DNA of 44,289 nucleotides from Actinomycetes bacterium (GTDB taxonomy: Bacteria > Actinomycetota > Acidimicrobiia > Acidimicrobiales > JABEUL01). The stretch lies in contig JAJZNL010000005.1 of the NCBI GenBank assembly GCA_021852345.1, positions 1 through 44,289 on the forward strand. Direction: 5' to 3'. The notes beneath the pieces were generated by a model, which was not told the origin of the DNA, made no database searches, and was given only the letters and a program-made list of their open reading frames with translations. The first letter of the stretch is position 1, and each line of letters opens with the position of its first letter. The position numbers and the translations under genes were made by a program. Shown piece by piece: positions 33,718-41,732 of the stretch.

Positions 33718-34914
33718 ATGTCTGAACTTATTACACTTAACGAAAACGGAACATTAAACGTATCAAACGAACCTCGAATCCCTTTTATAGAAGGCGATGG
33801 AACGGGTGTTGACATATGGCCAGCGGCCAAATTAGTCTTTGATGCCGCGGCAAAAAAACATGGTAAAAAAATTGATTGGATTGAAGTTTTAGCGGGAGAA
33901 AAAGCCTTTAATGAGACTGGAAGCTGGTTGCCCGAAGAGACGGTAGAGGCTTTCAAAACTCATTTAATTGGCATTAAAGGACCTTTAACTACCCCAGTGG
34001 GTGGAGGTATAAGATCTCTAAACGTAGCCTTACGACAGATTCTCGATTTATATGTATGCCTAAGGCCTATAAAATACTTTTCTGGAGTTCCTTCTCCAGT
34101 GGTTCATCCCGAAAAGGTGGACATGGTAATTTTTAGAGAGAATACTGAAGACGTATACGCAGGTATGGAAGTCCAAGAAGGTACTCCTGAAGTTAAGAAA
34201 TTAATCGAATTTCTAAAAGACAACTTTGGGTTTAATATTCGAAGCGACTCGGGAATCGGCATAAAACCCGTTTCAATTACCGGATCTAAACGACTAATCA
34301 GAGCTGCAATTAAGTATGCGGTTGAAAATTCCAGGAAATCAGTTACCATTGTACACAAGGGGAATATCCAAAAATTCACCGAAGGCGCCTTTAGGCAGTG
34401 GGGCTATGATTTGGTCAAAGAAGAATTCGCCGACGTGGCAGTCGGTTGGGACGATTGCGACGGTGTCCCCGGCGATAAAGTTCTTGTCAAAGATGCAATA
34501 GCCGACAATATGCTGCAGCAAATACTTCTAAGGCCGCAGGAGATGGACGTTATTGCCACTACCAACTTAAACGGAGATTATCTGTCAGATGCATTGGCCG
34601 CTCAGGTCGGCGGAATTGGCATAGCCCCGGGTGCAAACATTAACTATGTGTCGGGTCACGGAATATTCGAAGCCACTCACGGAACAGCTCCCAAGTATGC
34701 GGGTCAGGACAAAGTTAACCCTGGGTCGGTTATTCTGTCGGGCACTCTGATGTTTGAGCATTTGGGATGGAAAGAAGTTGCCTCCGACATTGTTAAAGCA
34801 ATGGGTTCAACCATTAGTGACGGCATCGTAACTTATGACTTTGCTCGACTGAGAGAAGATGCCACCGAAGTTAAATGCTCCGAATTTGCAAGTGCAATTG
34901 TGGATCGGCTTTAG
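33718..34914 (+). CDS. icd: Isocitrate dehydrogenase (NADP-type)
   Basis: This 398-residue enzyme oxidatively decarboxylates isocitrate to 2-oxoglutarate. It belongs to the E. coli-type family: [32 protein letters not shown] (with the Ser that AceK phosphorylates in E. coli), [13 protein letters not shown] and the Mg-binding aspartates near the [14 protein letters not shown] segment. [15 protein letters not shown] keeps the Lys-Tyr pair used for NADP. I chose ATG 33718 rather than the upstream in-frame TTG 33679, because the homologues begin near MSELITL and a -10 lies 7 nt upstream. No AceK gene is nearby. It follows metF by 144 nt. Confidence 0.95.
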   Translation: MSELITLNENGTLNVSNEPRIPFIEGDGTGVDIWPAAKLVFDAAAKKHGKKIDWIEVLAGEKAFNETGSWLPEETVEAFKTHLIGIKGPLTTPVGGGIRSLNVALRQILDLYVCLRPIKYFSGVPSPVVHPEKVDMVIFRENTEDVYAGMEVQEGTPEVKKLIEFLKDNFGFNIRSDSGIGIKPVSITGSKRLIRAAIKYAVENSRKSVTIVHKGNIQKFTEGAFRQWGYDLVKEEFADVAVGWDDCDGVPGDKVLVKDAIADNMLQQILLRPQEMDVIATTNLNGDYLSDALAAQVGGIGIAPGANINYVSGHGIFEATHGTAPKYAGQDKVNPGSVILSGTLMFEHLGWKEVASDIVKAMGSTISDGIVTYDFARLREDATEVKCSEFASAIVDRL

Positions 34915-35055
34915 CAAGATCTGATATTGATAATTTGAGTAAGAAAGTTTCCGTTCGTTAATACCGATCGGAAGGGAATATTAAATTTAATATGGATTAA
35001 TTATAAATTATAAGTTAAATAAAGATAATTTAAAACAGAAAGTTGTAGAAAAGAA

Positions 35056-36066
35056 ATGGCAGAAAACAATTCAGCTTCAACGGCAAAGTCCGTAAACGTT
35101 ACCGTTACTGGTGCAGCAGGTCAGATATCCTATTCGTTATTATTTCGCATTGCCGCAGGAGACATGTTCGGCGCCGACACGAAAATTAACTTAAGATTAT
35201 TGGAGATTGAACCGGCCATGAAAGCCCTTGAAGGCGTTGTGATGGAATTGGATGATTGCGCATTTGAGTTACTGTCGTCAATCGAGATGACCTCAGATGT
35301 CGACACGGCATTTACAGGCACTAACTGGGCACTACTTGTTGGTTCTGTCCCACGTAAGGCGGGTATGGAACGTAAAGATTTGCTTTCGATTAATGGCGGG
35401 ATTTTTAAACCCCAGGGAATCGCACTGGAAAATCACGCCGCAAGCGATGTTCGTGTTTTGGTTGTGGGCAATCCTTGCAATACGAATTGCCTGATTGCAA
35501 GATCAAATGCTAAATCAATACCGGATGACAGATGGTTTGCAATGACCAGGTTGGATCAAAATAGAGCCAAATCAATGCTGGGCCAGAAAGTCGGCCGTCA
35601 CTCCTCAGAGGTTTCTCATGTTGCGATTTGGGGGAATCACTCGTCCACACAGTTCCCTGATTTTGAAAATGCCTTCATCGATTCGAAACCTGTAACCGAG
35701 GTGATAGCCGATACAACTTGGCTGCAAGAAGATTTTATAAAAGCGGTTCAACAGAGAGGCGCAGCAGTAATTCAGGCAAGAGGATCATCTTCGGCGGCTT
35801 CTGCGGCTAACGGTGTCGTGGATTCGGTTCGTTCGGTCATTAATCCTACAAACCCCGGTGATTGTGCGTCTCTAGCCGTTGTTTCCCACGGGGAATATGG
35901 AGTGCCCGAAGGGCTTATATTTGGACTGCCAATTATCTCTGACGGCAGAAGTTTTAAAGTGGAGACTGGACTGTCGCATTCAGAATTTGCTAAAGAAAAA
36001 ATTAAACTTACTACTGACGAGCTGTCAGAAGAAAAAGAAGCTGTCGCCGAGTTGGGATTAATATAA
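35056..36066 (+). CDS. mdh: Malate dehydrogenase (actinobacterial long type)
   Basis: This 336-residue NAD-dependent enzyme interconverts malate and oxaloacetate. The cofactor site is [22 protein letters not shown], followed by [41 protein letters not shown] and the catalytic His in [13 protein letters not shown]. It belongs to the long, cytosolic-type group common in actinobacteria, not the lactate-dehydrogenase-like type. It lies 141 nt after icd on the same strand, so SucCD, Icd and Mdh genes are together. Only a weak AAAAG ribosome binding site is visible. Confidence 0.96.
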   Translation: MAENNSASTAKSVNVTVTGAAGQISYSLLFRIAAGDMFGADTKINLRLLEIEPAMKALEGVVMELDDCAFELLSSIEMTSDVDTAFTGTNWALLVGSVPRKAGMERKDLLSINGGIFKPQGIALENHAASDVRVLVVGNPCNTNCLIARSNAKSIPDDRWFAMTRLDQNRAKSMLGQKVGRHSSEVSHVAIWGNHSSTQFPDFENAFIDSKPVTEVIADTTWLQEDFIKAVQQRGAAVIQARGSSSAASAANGVVDSVRSVINPTNPGDCASLAVVSHGEYGVPEGLIFGLPIISDGRSFKVETGLSHSEFAKEKIKLTTDELSEEKEAVAELGLI

Positions 36067-36210
36067 ACCGTCGGTTACTATTAATTTCAGATTGGCAGAC
36101 ATAAAACCATTTCCACAGTTTTTGCGGAATTTTGGCTATAGAGAGACTTTTGTTCGATCGAAAGTATTGATTTAAATATATCGGTTACAAAATTAATTTT
36201 GGAGAAAAAA

Positions 36211-37896
36211 ATGGGATTTGACTATGATGTGCTGATAATCGGTTCGGGGTTCGGCGGCTCGGTAACAGCCCTCAGAGCAGCCGAAAAAGGTTATAAGGTA
36301 GGTATTTTAGAAGCTGGGAAACAGTATACGGCCAAAGATTTTGCCAAGACTTCTTGGGATTTAAGGAAGTATCTGTATGCTCCTGGACTGGGTTGTCGGG
36401 GCATTCAAAGAATAACTCCTCTTAAAGATGTCTTTATTCTCTCGGGAGCCGGCGTTGGCGGGGGTTCACTGGTGTATTCAAATACCTTGTATGAGCCCAT
36501 GGATCCATTTTTTAATGATAAGATTTGGGCCCATGTAACCGATTGGAAATCCGAACTTGCACCGTTTTACAAAAAAGCCAGAGCAATGTTGGGTGTAGAT
36601 AAAGTTCCTAAACTGACTCCAGCTGACAAAATAATGCTGGAATTGGCAAAGAGGTTGGGGGTTGAAGATACATTTAAGCCTACTGATGTTGGAGTCTTTT
36701 TCGGAGAACCTGGAAAAGCGGTAAATGATCCATTTTTTGACGGTGCGGGTCCCGAGCGTTCGGGTTGCGTAGGATGCGGAGGGTGCATGGTTGGCTGCAG
36801 GCATAACGCAAAAAATTCGCTTGATAAGAATTATCTTTATTTTGCACAAAAGCTCGGTGCCAAAATACATCCTGAGACAAAAGCCATAGACGTCATTCCG
36901 TTAGATTCGGGCGGCTATGCCGTCGTTACTCAGCGGCCTGGTGCTTGGGTCAACAAACGTAAAAAAGTATTTACCGCTGAAAAGGTGGTATTTTCCGCCG
37001 GTGTATTGGGCACCTTAAAGTTACTTTTCAAACTAAAAGAGACGGGTCGTCTTCCTAAAATTTCCGACAAATTGGGCGATACTGTAAGGACTAATTCGGA
37101 AGCTATAGTCGGAGCAACGGCAGATGAAGTCCCCGCCGAGGATTTGACCAAGGGTGTTGCAATCTCTTCTTCTATCTATCCCGATGAAGTAACACATATT
37201 GAACCGTGCAGGTATTCAAAAGGCTCTAACTCTATTTCATTGTTGACTACCATGATGGTCGACGGTGGAGAAGGCGAATCCAGACGCAAGAAATTTCTAA
37301 AGCAGGTAATTGCGAATCCCAAAGAGTTCATTATGTCTTTTTCGAAAAAACGGTGGTCGGAGAGATCCGTTATATTGTTGGTAATGCAAACCAAAGATAA
37401 CTCCATGAGGATTATTAGGAAGCGAGGCTATCTTACTTCGACCCGAGGACATGGAGAACCGAACCCGAGCTATCTTCCAGTTGCTAACAATTCAGCGAGG
37501 GTCGTAGCCGATATCATAAAAGGTAAGGCATGGGGTTCTTGGGGAGAGGCTCTGTTTGATGCACCTACGACCGCGCATATCATTGGGGGAGCCTGTATTG
37601 GAAATTCTCCTGAAGAAGGCGTAGTGGATCCGTTCCATCGAATTTTTGGTTACGAAGGACTCTGCGTGGCCGACGGTTCAGTTATCGGTGCAAATTTAGG
37701 AGTGAATCCGTCACTGACAATCACTACAATGTCCGAGCGCGCAATGTCATTTTGGCCCAATAAGAACGAGACAGACTTAAGACCTAAATTGGGAACACCA
37801 TATCAAAAAATAGCTCCCGTTCAGCCGATTAATCCAGCAGTAGCCGAGTCGGTAATCGAATCTATACCGATAAAGTTGGCCGCGAAACAGCATTAA
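36211..37896 (+). CDS. choD: GMC-family flavoprotein oxidoreductase (ChoD-like cholesterol oxidase)
   Basis: This 561-residue FAD oxidoreductase closely resembles M. tuberculosis ChoD in motif order. The Rossmann site is G11-S-G-F-G-G16, followed by GILEAGKQY, RKYLYAPGLGCRGIQRI, GAGVGGGSLVYSNTLYEP and, near the C-terminus, TAHIIGGACIGNSPEEGVVDP and GVNPSLTITTMSERA. It has a cysteine cluster C186-x2-C189-x2-C192-x3-C196 with the spacing of a 4Fe-4S site, also present in ChoD. The name ChoD implies sterol oxidation, but activity on cholesterol is uncertain. ATG 36211 with GGAG seven nt upstream is preferred to an upstream TTG. It is 145 nt after mdh. Confidence 0.88.
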   Translation: MGFDYDVLIIGSGFGGSVTALRAAEKGYKVGILEAGKQYTAKDFAKTSWDLRKYLYAPGLGCRGIQRITPLKDVFILSGAGVGGGSLVYSNTLYEPMDPFFNDKIWAHVTDWKSELAPFYKKARAMLGVDKVPKLTPADKIMLELAKRLGVEDTFKPTDVGVFFGEPGKAVNDPFFDGAGPERSGCVGCGGCMVGCRHNAKNSLDKNYLYFAQKLGAKIHPETKAIDVIPLDSGGYAVVTQRPGAWVNKRKKVFTAEKVVFSAGVLGTLKLLFKLKETGRLPKISDKLGDTVRTNSEAIVGATADEVPAEDLTKGVAISSSIYPDEVTHIEPCRYSKGSNSISLLTTMMVDGGEGESRRKKFLKQVIANPKEFIMSFSKKRWSERSVILLVMQTKDNSMRIIRKRGYLTSTRGHGEPNPSYLPVANNSARVVADIIKGKAWGSWGEALFDAPTTAHIIGGACIGNSPEEGVVDPFHRIFGYEGLCVADGSVIGANLGVNPSLTITTMSERAMSFWPNKNETDLRPKLGTPYQKIAPVQPINPAVAESVIESIPIKLAAKQH

Positions 37897-37911
37897 GAGG
37901 AATGAATTTTT

Positions 37912-38070
37912 TTAGATATAGGATTTAAATCCACTGCTGGCTTTGCCTGCAATCAAATAAGTTGCTCTGCAATGTTTTAAATTTTTATCGAAATCAAATG
38001 TGAAGCCTTCATTTTTAAAGAGATTGCATAGCTGCCTATTTTCTTTGGGTGAAACAGTGACTCTACACAT
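37912..38070 (-). CDS. Candidate 52-residue small protein
   Basis: This minus-strand ORF starts with ATG at 38070-38068, preceded by TAAGG with 4-nt spacing and an in-frame TAA right upstream, and ends at 37912-37914. The peptide MCRVTVSPKENRQLCNLFKN... is polar, with three Cys and an ending FKSYI. It lies 54 nt downstream of the TIGR03084 gene on the same strand and may be read from its transcript. I do not recognise a family. The ribosome binding site and clean boundaries make it plausible, but no homology is visible, so it may be chance. Confidence 0.3.
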   Translation of the reverse strand: MCRVTVSPKENRQLCNLFKNEGFTFDFDKNLKHCRATYLIAGKASSGFKSYI

Positions 38071-38123
38071 ATAACCTTAATTAAAAATATCCCGGTATCT
38101 TAATAAGGCCTTGTCCTCACCTG

Positions 38124-38930
38124 TTAATTTGATGAAAGAGGTTTTCTCCCTAGTCCTTTTTGGCCGGCAAAGCACTGTGTGATTTTTAAGAATGCCTCAG
38201 CCTCTTCGCCAGAGGCTTGCAGATTTAAATCATTGATGTTTCTGCGTTGGGTTACCAACAGGCAAAATTCACTTATATCTCCCGTAATTTTGTTAGAAGC
38301 GGCGTTGTCACCGATTTCAATCGTTTGACCGCTGAAATCTAGTTTGACAAATAGCTTTCCCAAGGGTTCATTTAAATTGTTAATTTTAAATGACCACTTA
38401 AAAGTTTTAACGCCAAGTTCGGCAATGTATATTGTTGCTTTAGAAGCCTCTCTTCTAAAGCCTAAGGCATCGTAAATGTCCTGCGAATGTGCCCAGTACT
38501 CCATGACCCGTGAGATTATGGCAGTTTCAGGTTTCATATCAGGGCCAAACCATTTGATTGGCGAATTGGGATCTCTAAATTTAAAGGATGCTTTAAGTTT
38601 GTCATGATTCAATTTAAAGGCTTCTATGGTATTTTGTGCCCCCAGCTGCCTAAATCGTCTAATATGGAAGTCCATCAAAGCGATTTCATTTCCCGAATAG
38701 TTGTCTTTAAGGCGCATAAAAGCTGTTGGGTTCTCAAAAGCAAGCGACATAACTTCGTCAAAGTAAACTAAGTGCCCCAAGCTGTCCAGATTGGACCAGG
38801 TTACAGCGAATGAAGGTTGAGCCCACTGTTCTTCGGTTAGGCTTTCAACTTTGGTATAAATTTCCTTTTGAAGCCGCGTGAAGTCTTCGATAAGTTCGTC
38901 CGTTGTGTAGGTGATAGATTTTAGGGGCAT
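38124..38930 (-). CDS. TIGR03084-family metal-binding protein (DinB/MDMPI-like)
   Basis: This 268-residue protein belongs to an actinobacterial family with a DinB-like four-helix metal-binding fold. The family is usually linked to mycothiol-dependent maleylpyruvate isomerases. Metal-ligand candidates are H53 in SLGHLVYFDE and the Glu-His-Asp set in EYWAHSQDIYDALG (about 144-155). WSNLDSLGHL and RRNINDLNLQASGEEAEAFLKITQCFAG are typical. The substrate is unknown; a mycothiol-dependent transferase or isomerase is possible. It is flanked by non-coding DNA on both sides. The ATG has no obvious Shine-Dalgarno; a TATATT is 9 nt upstream. Confidence 0.85.
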   Translation of the reverse strand: MPLKSITYTTDELIEDFTRLQKEIYTKVESLTEEQWAQPSFAVTWSNLDSLGHLVYFDEVMSLAFENPTAFMRLKDNYSGNEIALMDFHIRRFRQLGAQNTIEAFKLNHDKLKASFKFRDPNSPIKWFGPDMKPETAIISRVMEYWAHSQDIYDALGFRREASKATIYIAELGVKTFKWSFKINNLNEPLGKLFVKLDFSGQTIEIGDNAASNKITGDISEFCLLVTQRRNINDLNLQASGEEAEAFLKITQCFAGQKGLGRKPLSSN

Positions 38931-39094
38931 TGGATTTTAAATATAAATAACATTTTGGTCACTTGATTTGCAATCACGCAACAAATGCCACTGGAACCCA
39001 AGTTTAAATGTTATAACTCTGTTACGCAAAACAAGTTTAGTAGCAAGCGCTTACAATATTCAATTCAAATTTATGTAAATTCGCCGCAGGTATT

Positions 39095-39128
39095 CTGGAG
39101 TGTATTTACATTTGTAAATACACTCTGG
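39095..39128. repeat. Perfect 13-bp inverted repeat (16-pair stem with wobble)
   Basis: GAGTGTATTTACA (39098-39110) and TGTAAATACACTC (39113-39125) are perfect inverted copies separated by TT. Adjacent C-G, U-G and G-U pairs extend the RNA stem to 16 pairs (39095-39128). It lies 48 nt after the stop of the zinc-ribbon gene. No T-run follows on either strand, so it is not a standard intrinsic terminator; a factor-assisted terminator, protein site or mini-element remnant are possible. Confidence 0.85.
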
Positions 39129-39176
39129 ACCAAGTAAAAATAAAATTGCCGTGTAAATAAACTTAGAAACGGTACC

Positions 39177-39713
39177 TTAATAAAATTGAATTTTGATTAT
39201 TCTAAAAGTCTTTGCCTTCATCACACGTACATCAACGTTGCAGTAAGAACATATGTGGTTCCCGAGTGTGATCGGTGCTCCGCAGTTGGGGCAGACTGGC
39301 AAAACCGTATAACCGGGATCTTGAACAGATGCCAGGTCTAGGAAAATCTTGATAATTAGTGTTTTGCCGTCAGCCGCGGTTGCGGTAATGGAAAGGTGTG
39401 TCCTAATGTGTAAATCCTGTGAACCGTAACTTCCCGACAAGGTGCTTGCGTGCTCTATTTCAATAGCCGTAGGATGGGCATCAAGTTCATAGTTGTTTCC
39501 AAGCACGCCCACTTGAAGATTGTGCTCAAAATACAAATTAAAAAGATTGACATCACGGGTTTGGTGGGCAACAAACATCGCATTTACCGCTTTGGACAGG
39601 AATTCTAAAATGAGATCTGCTTGCGACCCAACTACCAAAGGGTCGAGGTTCCCGTCTTTAACCTGATCACTGGACCAGGTTATCGGTATTAATTCTGAAT
39701 TGGACTCTGCCAT
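39177..39713 (-). CDS. Zinc-ribbon protein with a Tim44-like domain
   Basis: This 178-residue protein has no signal peptide. Residues 30-130 show the pattern of a Tim44/NTF2-type alpha+beta domain (FLSKAVNAMFVAHQTRDVNLFNLYF, then IEIEHASTLSGSYGSQDLHIRTHLSI). C-terminal C141-x2-C144 and C155-x2-C158 form a zinc ribbon. Such domains are often found with SPFH proteins, and here the SPFH/zinc-ribbon gene lies just 21 nt upstream, so the two are likely cotranscribed and may act together at the membrane. The Tim44-like call is by pattern only; the zinc ribbon is clear. No specific role can be given. Confidence 0.65.
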   Translation of the reverse strand: MAESNSELIPITWSSDQVKDGNLDPLVVGSQADLILEFLSKAVNAMFVAHQTRDVNLFNLYFEHNLQVGVLGNNYELDAHPTAIEIEHASTLSGSYGSQDLHIRTHLSITATAADGKTLIIKIFLDLASVQDPGYTVLPVCPNCGAPITLGNHICSYCNVDVRVMKAKTFRIIKIQFY

Positions 39714-39734
39714 AATAATTGAGATGCAGCGAAT

Positions 39735-40799
39735 TTAGGCTGATTCTTCGGGCGTTCCTGAGCCTAATATTGCCGTACCGCAGTTGGAGCAGAATTTGAC
39801 GCCGGGGCTGAGTGCCGTACCGCAGTTGGAGCAGAATTTCGCACTCGATGCTCCGCCAGTTGGAGCATTTTGCAAAACGGCGGCAGCTGGAGTTTCACTT
39901 TGTACGGCCGTCGGTTGCGCGGGAGCGGGCTGTACGGCAGAGGGTTGACCCATGGTGGCATTGTTCATCATAAATCCCATCATTCCGGTTTGGGTTGTTG
40001 CGCTGCCATCTTCAATTCCCCTTGCAATGTCCAACATTGCCTCACCTCTGGCATATTCCTGGAAAGATCCTGCGACTTGTGTGTACGCTTTGGCTTCCGA
40101 TAAGTTTCTAAGTCGATCTAGGTCTTCTTCGGGTACGTTAATATTCAGTTGAGCAAATGTTGACACCGCAATTCCGTAGGGATCTAAATTAACATTAACT
40201 GCCTTTAACGAATTAGCTATTAAAGGCGTTTGTATTTCGCCCATGAACAAAATACCGTGATCTTTTATTAAAGCTGGTAATTCAGCTCTTATTGCGGCCA
40301 AAACCTGATCCTGTATCCACGTTACAATTTGATTTTCATGATTTGTTACTCCTGACGTGCCGATCAATTTGGCAATTAGTTTGATTGGATCTAACACTTT
40401 AAAAGCAAAATTTCCAAACGCCTTTACCGCAACTATCAGCCCAGATACCGAATCGGAAATATTGTCGATTGGTCCCCCAAAATTGATATCTGGAATGTCT
40501 CTAGTGGCAACATAGTAAAGCTCTGCATCGTAATATGCATTGCCTGTTAATCTGTCTACCAACCAACCTAAAGTTAGGGATGCACCCTCGTCCAAATGGT
40601 GTCTCCCTGGGGGGAGTGTACCGATTACCTTTCCTAAATTGGTGAATACCGCAACATAATCCATGTCTACGTTAATGATTGAGTGTTGAACAATCTGAGA
40701 ATCCGGATATTTCCAAATTATGGAATTTTTTTGCTCGTCTGGCAGATCTATAAAAAGCCTTTCGATCCCTTTGTCTTTGTGACCTTCAAATAATGGCAT
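39735..40799 (-). CDS. SPFH-domain protein with C-terminal zinc ribbon (YdjI/virion-core-like)
   Basis: This 354-residue protein has an SPFH (band 7/stomatin-like) domain over about 20-250 and resembles bacterial virion-core-protein-like SPFH members such as B. subtilis YdjI. A low-complexity Ala/Pro/Gln-rich linker (about 275-320) leads to the zinc ribbon C323-x2-C326...C337-x2-C340. The start MPLFEGHKDKGIERLFIDLPDEQKNSIIWKYPDSQIVQHSIINV fits the YdjI type. There is no clear signal peptide or transmembrane helix, so it is probably a peripheral membrane scaffold protein. AGAAGGAGC lies before the ATG. The zinc ribbon arises from an exact 27-bp direct repeat. Confidence 0.82.
   Translation of the reverse strand: MPLFEGHKDKGIERLFIDLPDEQKNSIIWKYPDSQIVQHSIINVDMDYVAVFTNLGKVIGTLPPGRHHLDEGASLTLGWLVDRLTGNAYYDAELYYVATRDIPDINFGGPIDNISDSVSGLIVAVKAFGNFAFKVLDPIKLIAKLIGTSGVTNHENQIVTWIQDQVLAAIRAELPALIKDHGILFMGEIQTPLIANSLKAVNVNLDPYGIAVSTFAQLNINVPEEDLDRLRNLSEAKAYTQVAGSFQEYARGEAMLDIARGIEDGSATTQTGMMGFMMNNATMGQPSAVQPAPAQPTAVQSETPAAAVLQNAPTGGASSAKFCSNCGTALSPGVKFCSNCGTAILGSGTPEESA
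39771..39839 (-). repeat. Exact 27-bp direct repeat encoding the zinc-ribbon halves
   Basis: The 27-bp block at 39771-39797 recurs exactly at 39813-39839, a 42-bp period of 14 codons. It encodes FCSNCGTA twice and gives the two Cys pairs of the SPFH protein zinc ribbon. Zero differences at synonymous sites suggest recent duplication or gene conversion. Confidence 0.9.
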
Positions 40800-40861
40800 A
40801 ATTTGCTCCTTCTATTTAGCTGTTCATGATTTCATTTTCGCTGAATTCATGAACGTATCTT

Positions 40862-41386
40862 TCATCGATTAAATAAAATAATTTTCTCAAGCAAGTCTTT
40901 TATATCGCTGGATTGTGCCGCCCTGCTTTCGAGTTCTTTTAACAGAGATCTGGCCCATTCGCTGATTGATGCGGTCCGTATTTTTAGAACCTCATTTGGA
41001 TTATCCAGTTCCACAATTTCACATTTAATTGCATCTGAAAGATCGATTTTAAATTCCTTGCTTTTGAGTTTTATTAACATCTTATTCAACTTTGAAGACT
41101 TTAAATGAATGTGGTTTAAATATGGCAAATCACCGATGAGTTTGCCTAAGATACCGTGGCTGTAACTTACCTCTACGACAAAGTTCGTATTAAGTCTTAA
41201 ATACTTTGACAAAACTTTTAATAACTGCTGAAGCTGATCGATGTTGAAACTCAGATTTGAAGTAGTTTCGTAAAGTTTGGTATTTTCAAACTCGTCGTCC
41301 TTGAATGATTGGACGGCGTCACCGTTTAAATTGCCGTCGGGGCCAGAAATATCGTCAGCAAAGTTTTTATTTTTATCAATATCCAT
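40862..41386 (-). CDS. Uncharacterised 174-residue protein
   Basis: The N-terminal 40 residues are acidic and Asn/Asp-rich, likely disordered. From about residue 43 the protein alternates amphipathic helices and beta strands (FNIDQLQQLLKVLSKYLRL, FVVEVSYSHGILGKLIGDL, then KLKSKEFKIDLSDAIKCEIVEL). The C-terminus is helical (ISEWARSLLKELESRAAQSSDIKDLLEKIILF). There is no signal peptide, membrane segment or catalytic motif I recognise. It lies 62 nt upstream of the SPFH gene on the same strand and may be in one operon with it, which hints at a partner role. The composition and continuous open frame look like a real protein. Confidence 0.6.
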   Translation of the reverse strand: MDIDKNKNFADDISGPDGNLNGDAVQSFKDDEFENTKLYETTSNLSFNIDQLQQLLKVLSKYLRLNTNFVVEVSYSHGILGKLIGDLPYLNHIHLKSSKLNKMLIKLKSKEFKIDLSDAIKCEIVELDNPNEVLKIRTASISEWARSLLKELESRAAQSSDIKDLLEKIILFNR

Positions 41387-41732
41387 ATTGTCCGATCATT
41401 ATGGAGTGCAAATCTATCTTACATAATTATATGCTAAAACTTTAAAATATATTAGCGAATTTAGTCATGTCGAATCTTGATTTGATTTGGCCAAAATCTT
41501 GTTATCATGATTATTTGTTCTAGTAAAAACTGAATCAATTAAAAATGTTAAATTTATAATTTACGGACCACTGAAGTAACAGGCTCGCGAAATATTATTG
41601 ATACGGATCAACTCAGATCATTTGATTTTTCGAGATTCAAGCTCGCCGCCTAATTCATCAATTCGTGGATTCCCGGCGTAGATTTCTTAAGATAATGTAC
41701 GATCGCTGTAAATTTCATGGAATGTTGATTCT
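41387..41732. other. Intergenic region downstream of the YfhO-like gene
   Basis: In this 346-nt stretch I see no supported gene, no clear promoter and no terminator with a T-run. A short dyad CGAG/CTCG lies near 41639-41654. It must contain the promoter of the 174-residue gene on the minus strand. Confidence 0.35.

Noticed and set aside
36478..36870. 130-codon minus-strand ORF inside the GMC oxidoreductase gene
   Set aside because: It lies wholly antisense to a well-supported gene and has no motifs.
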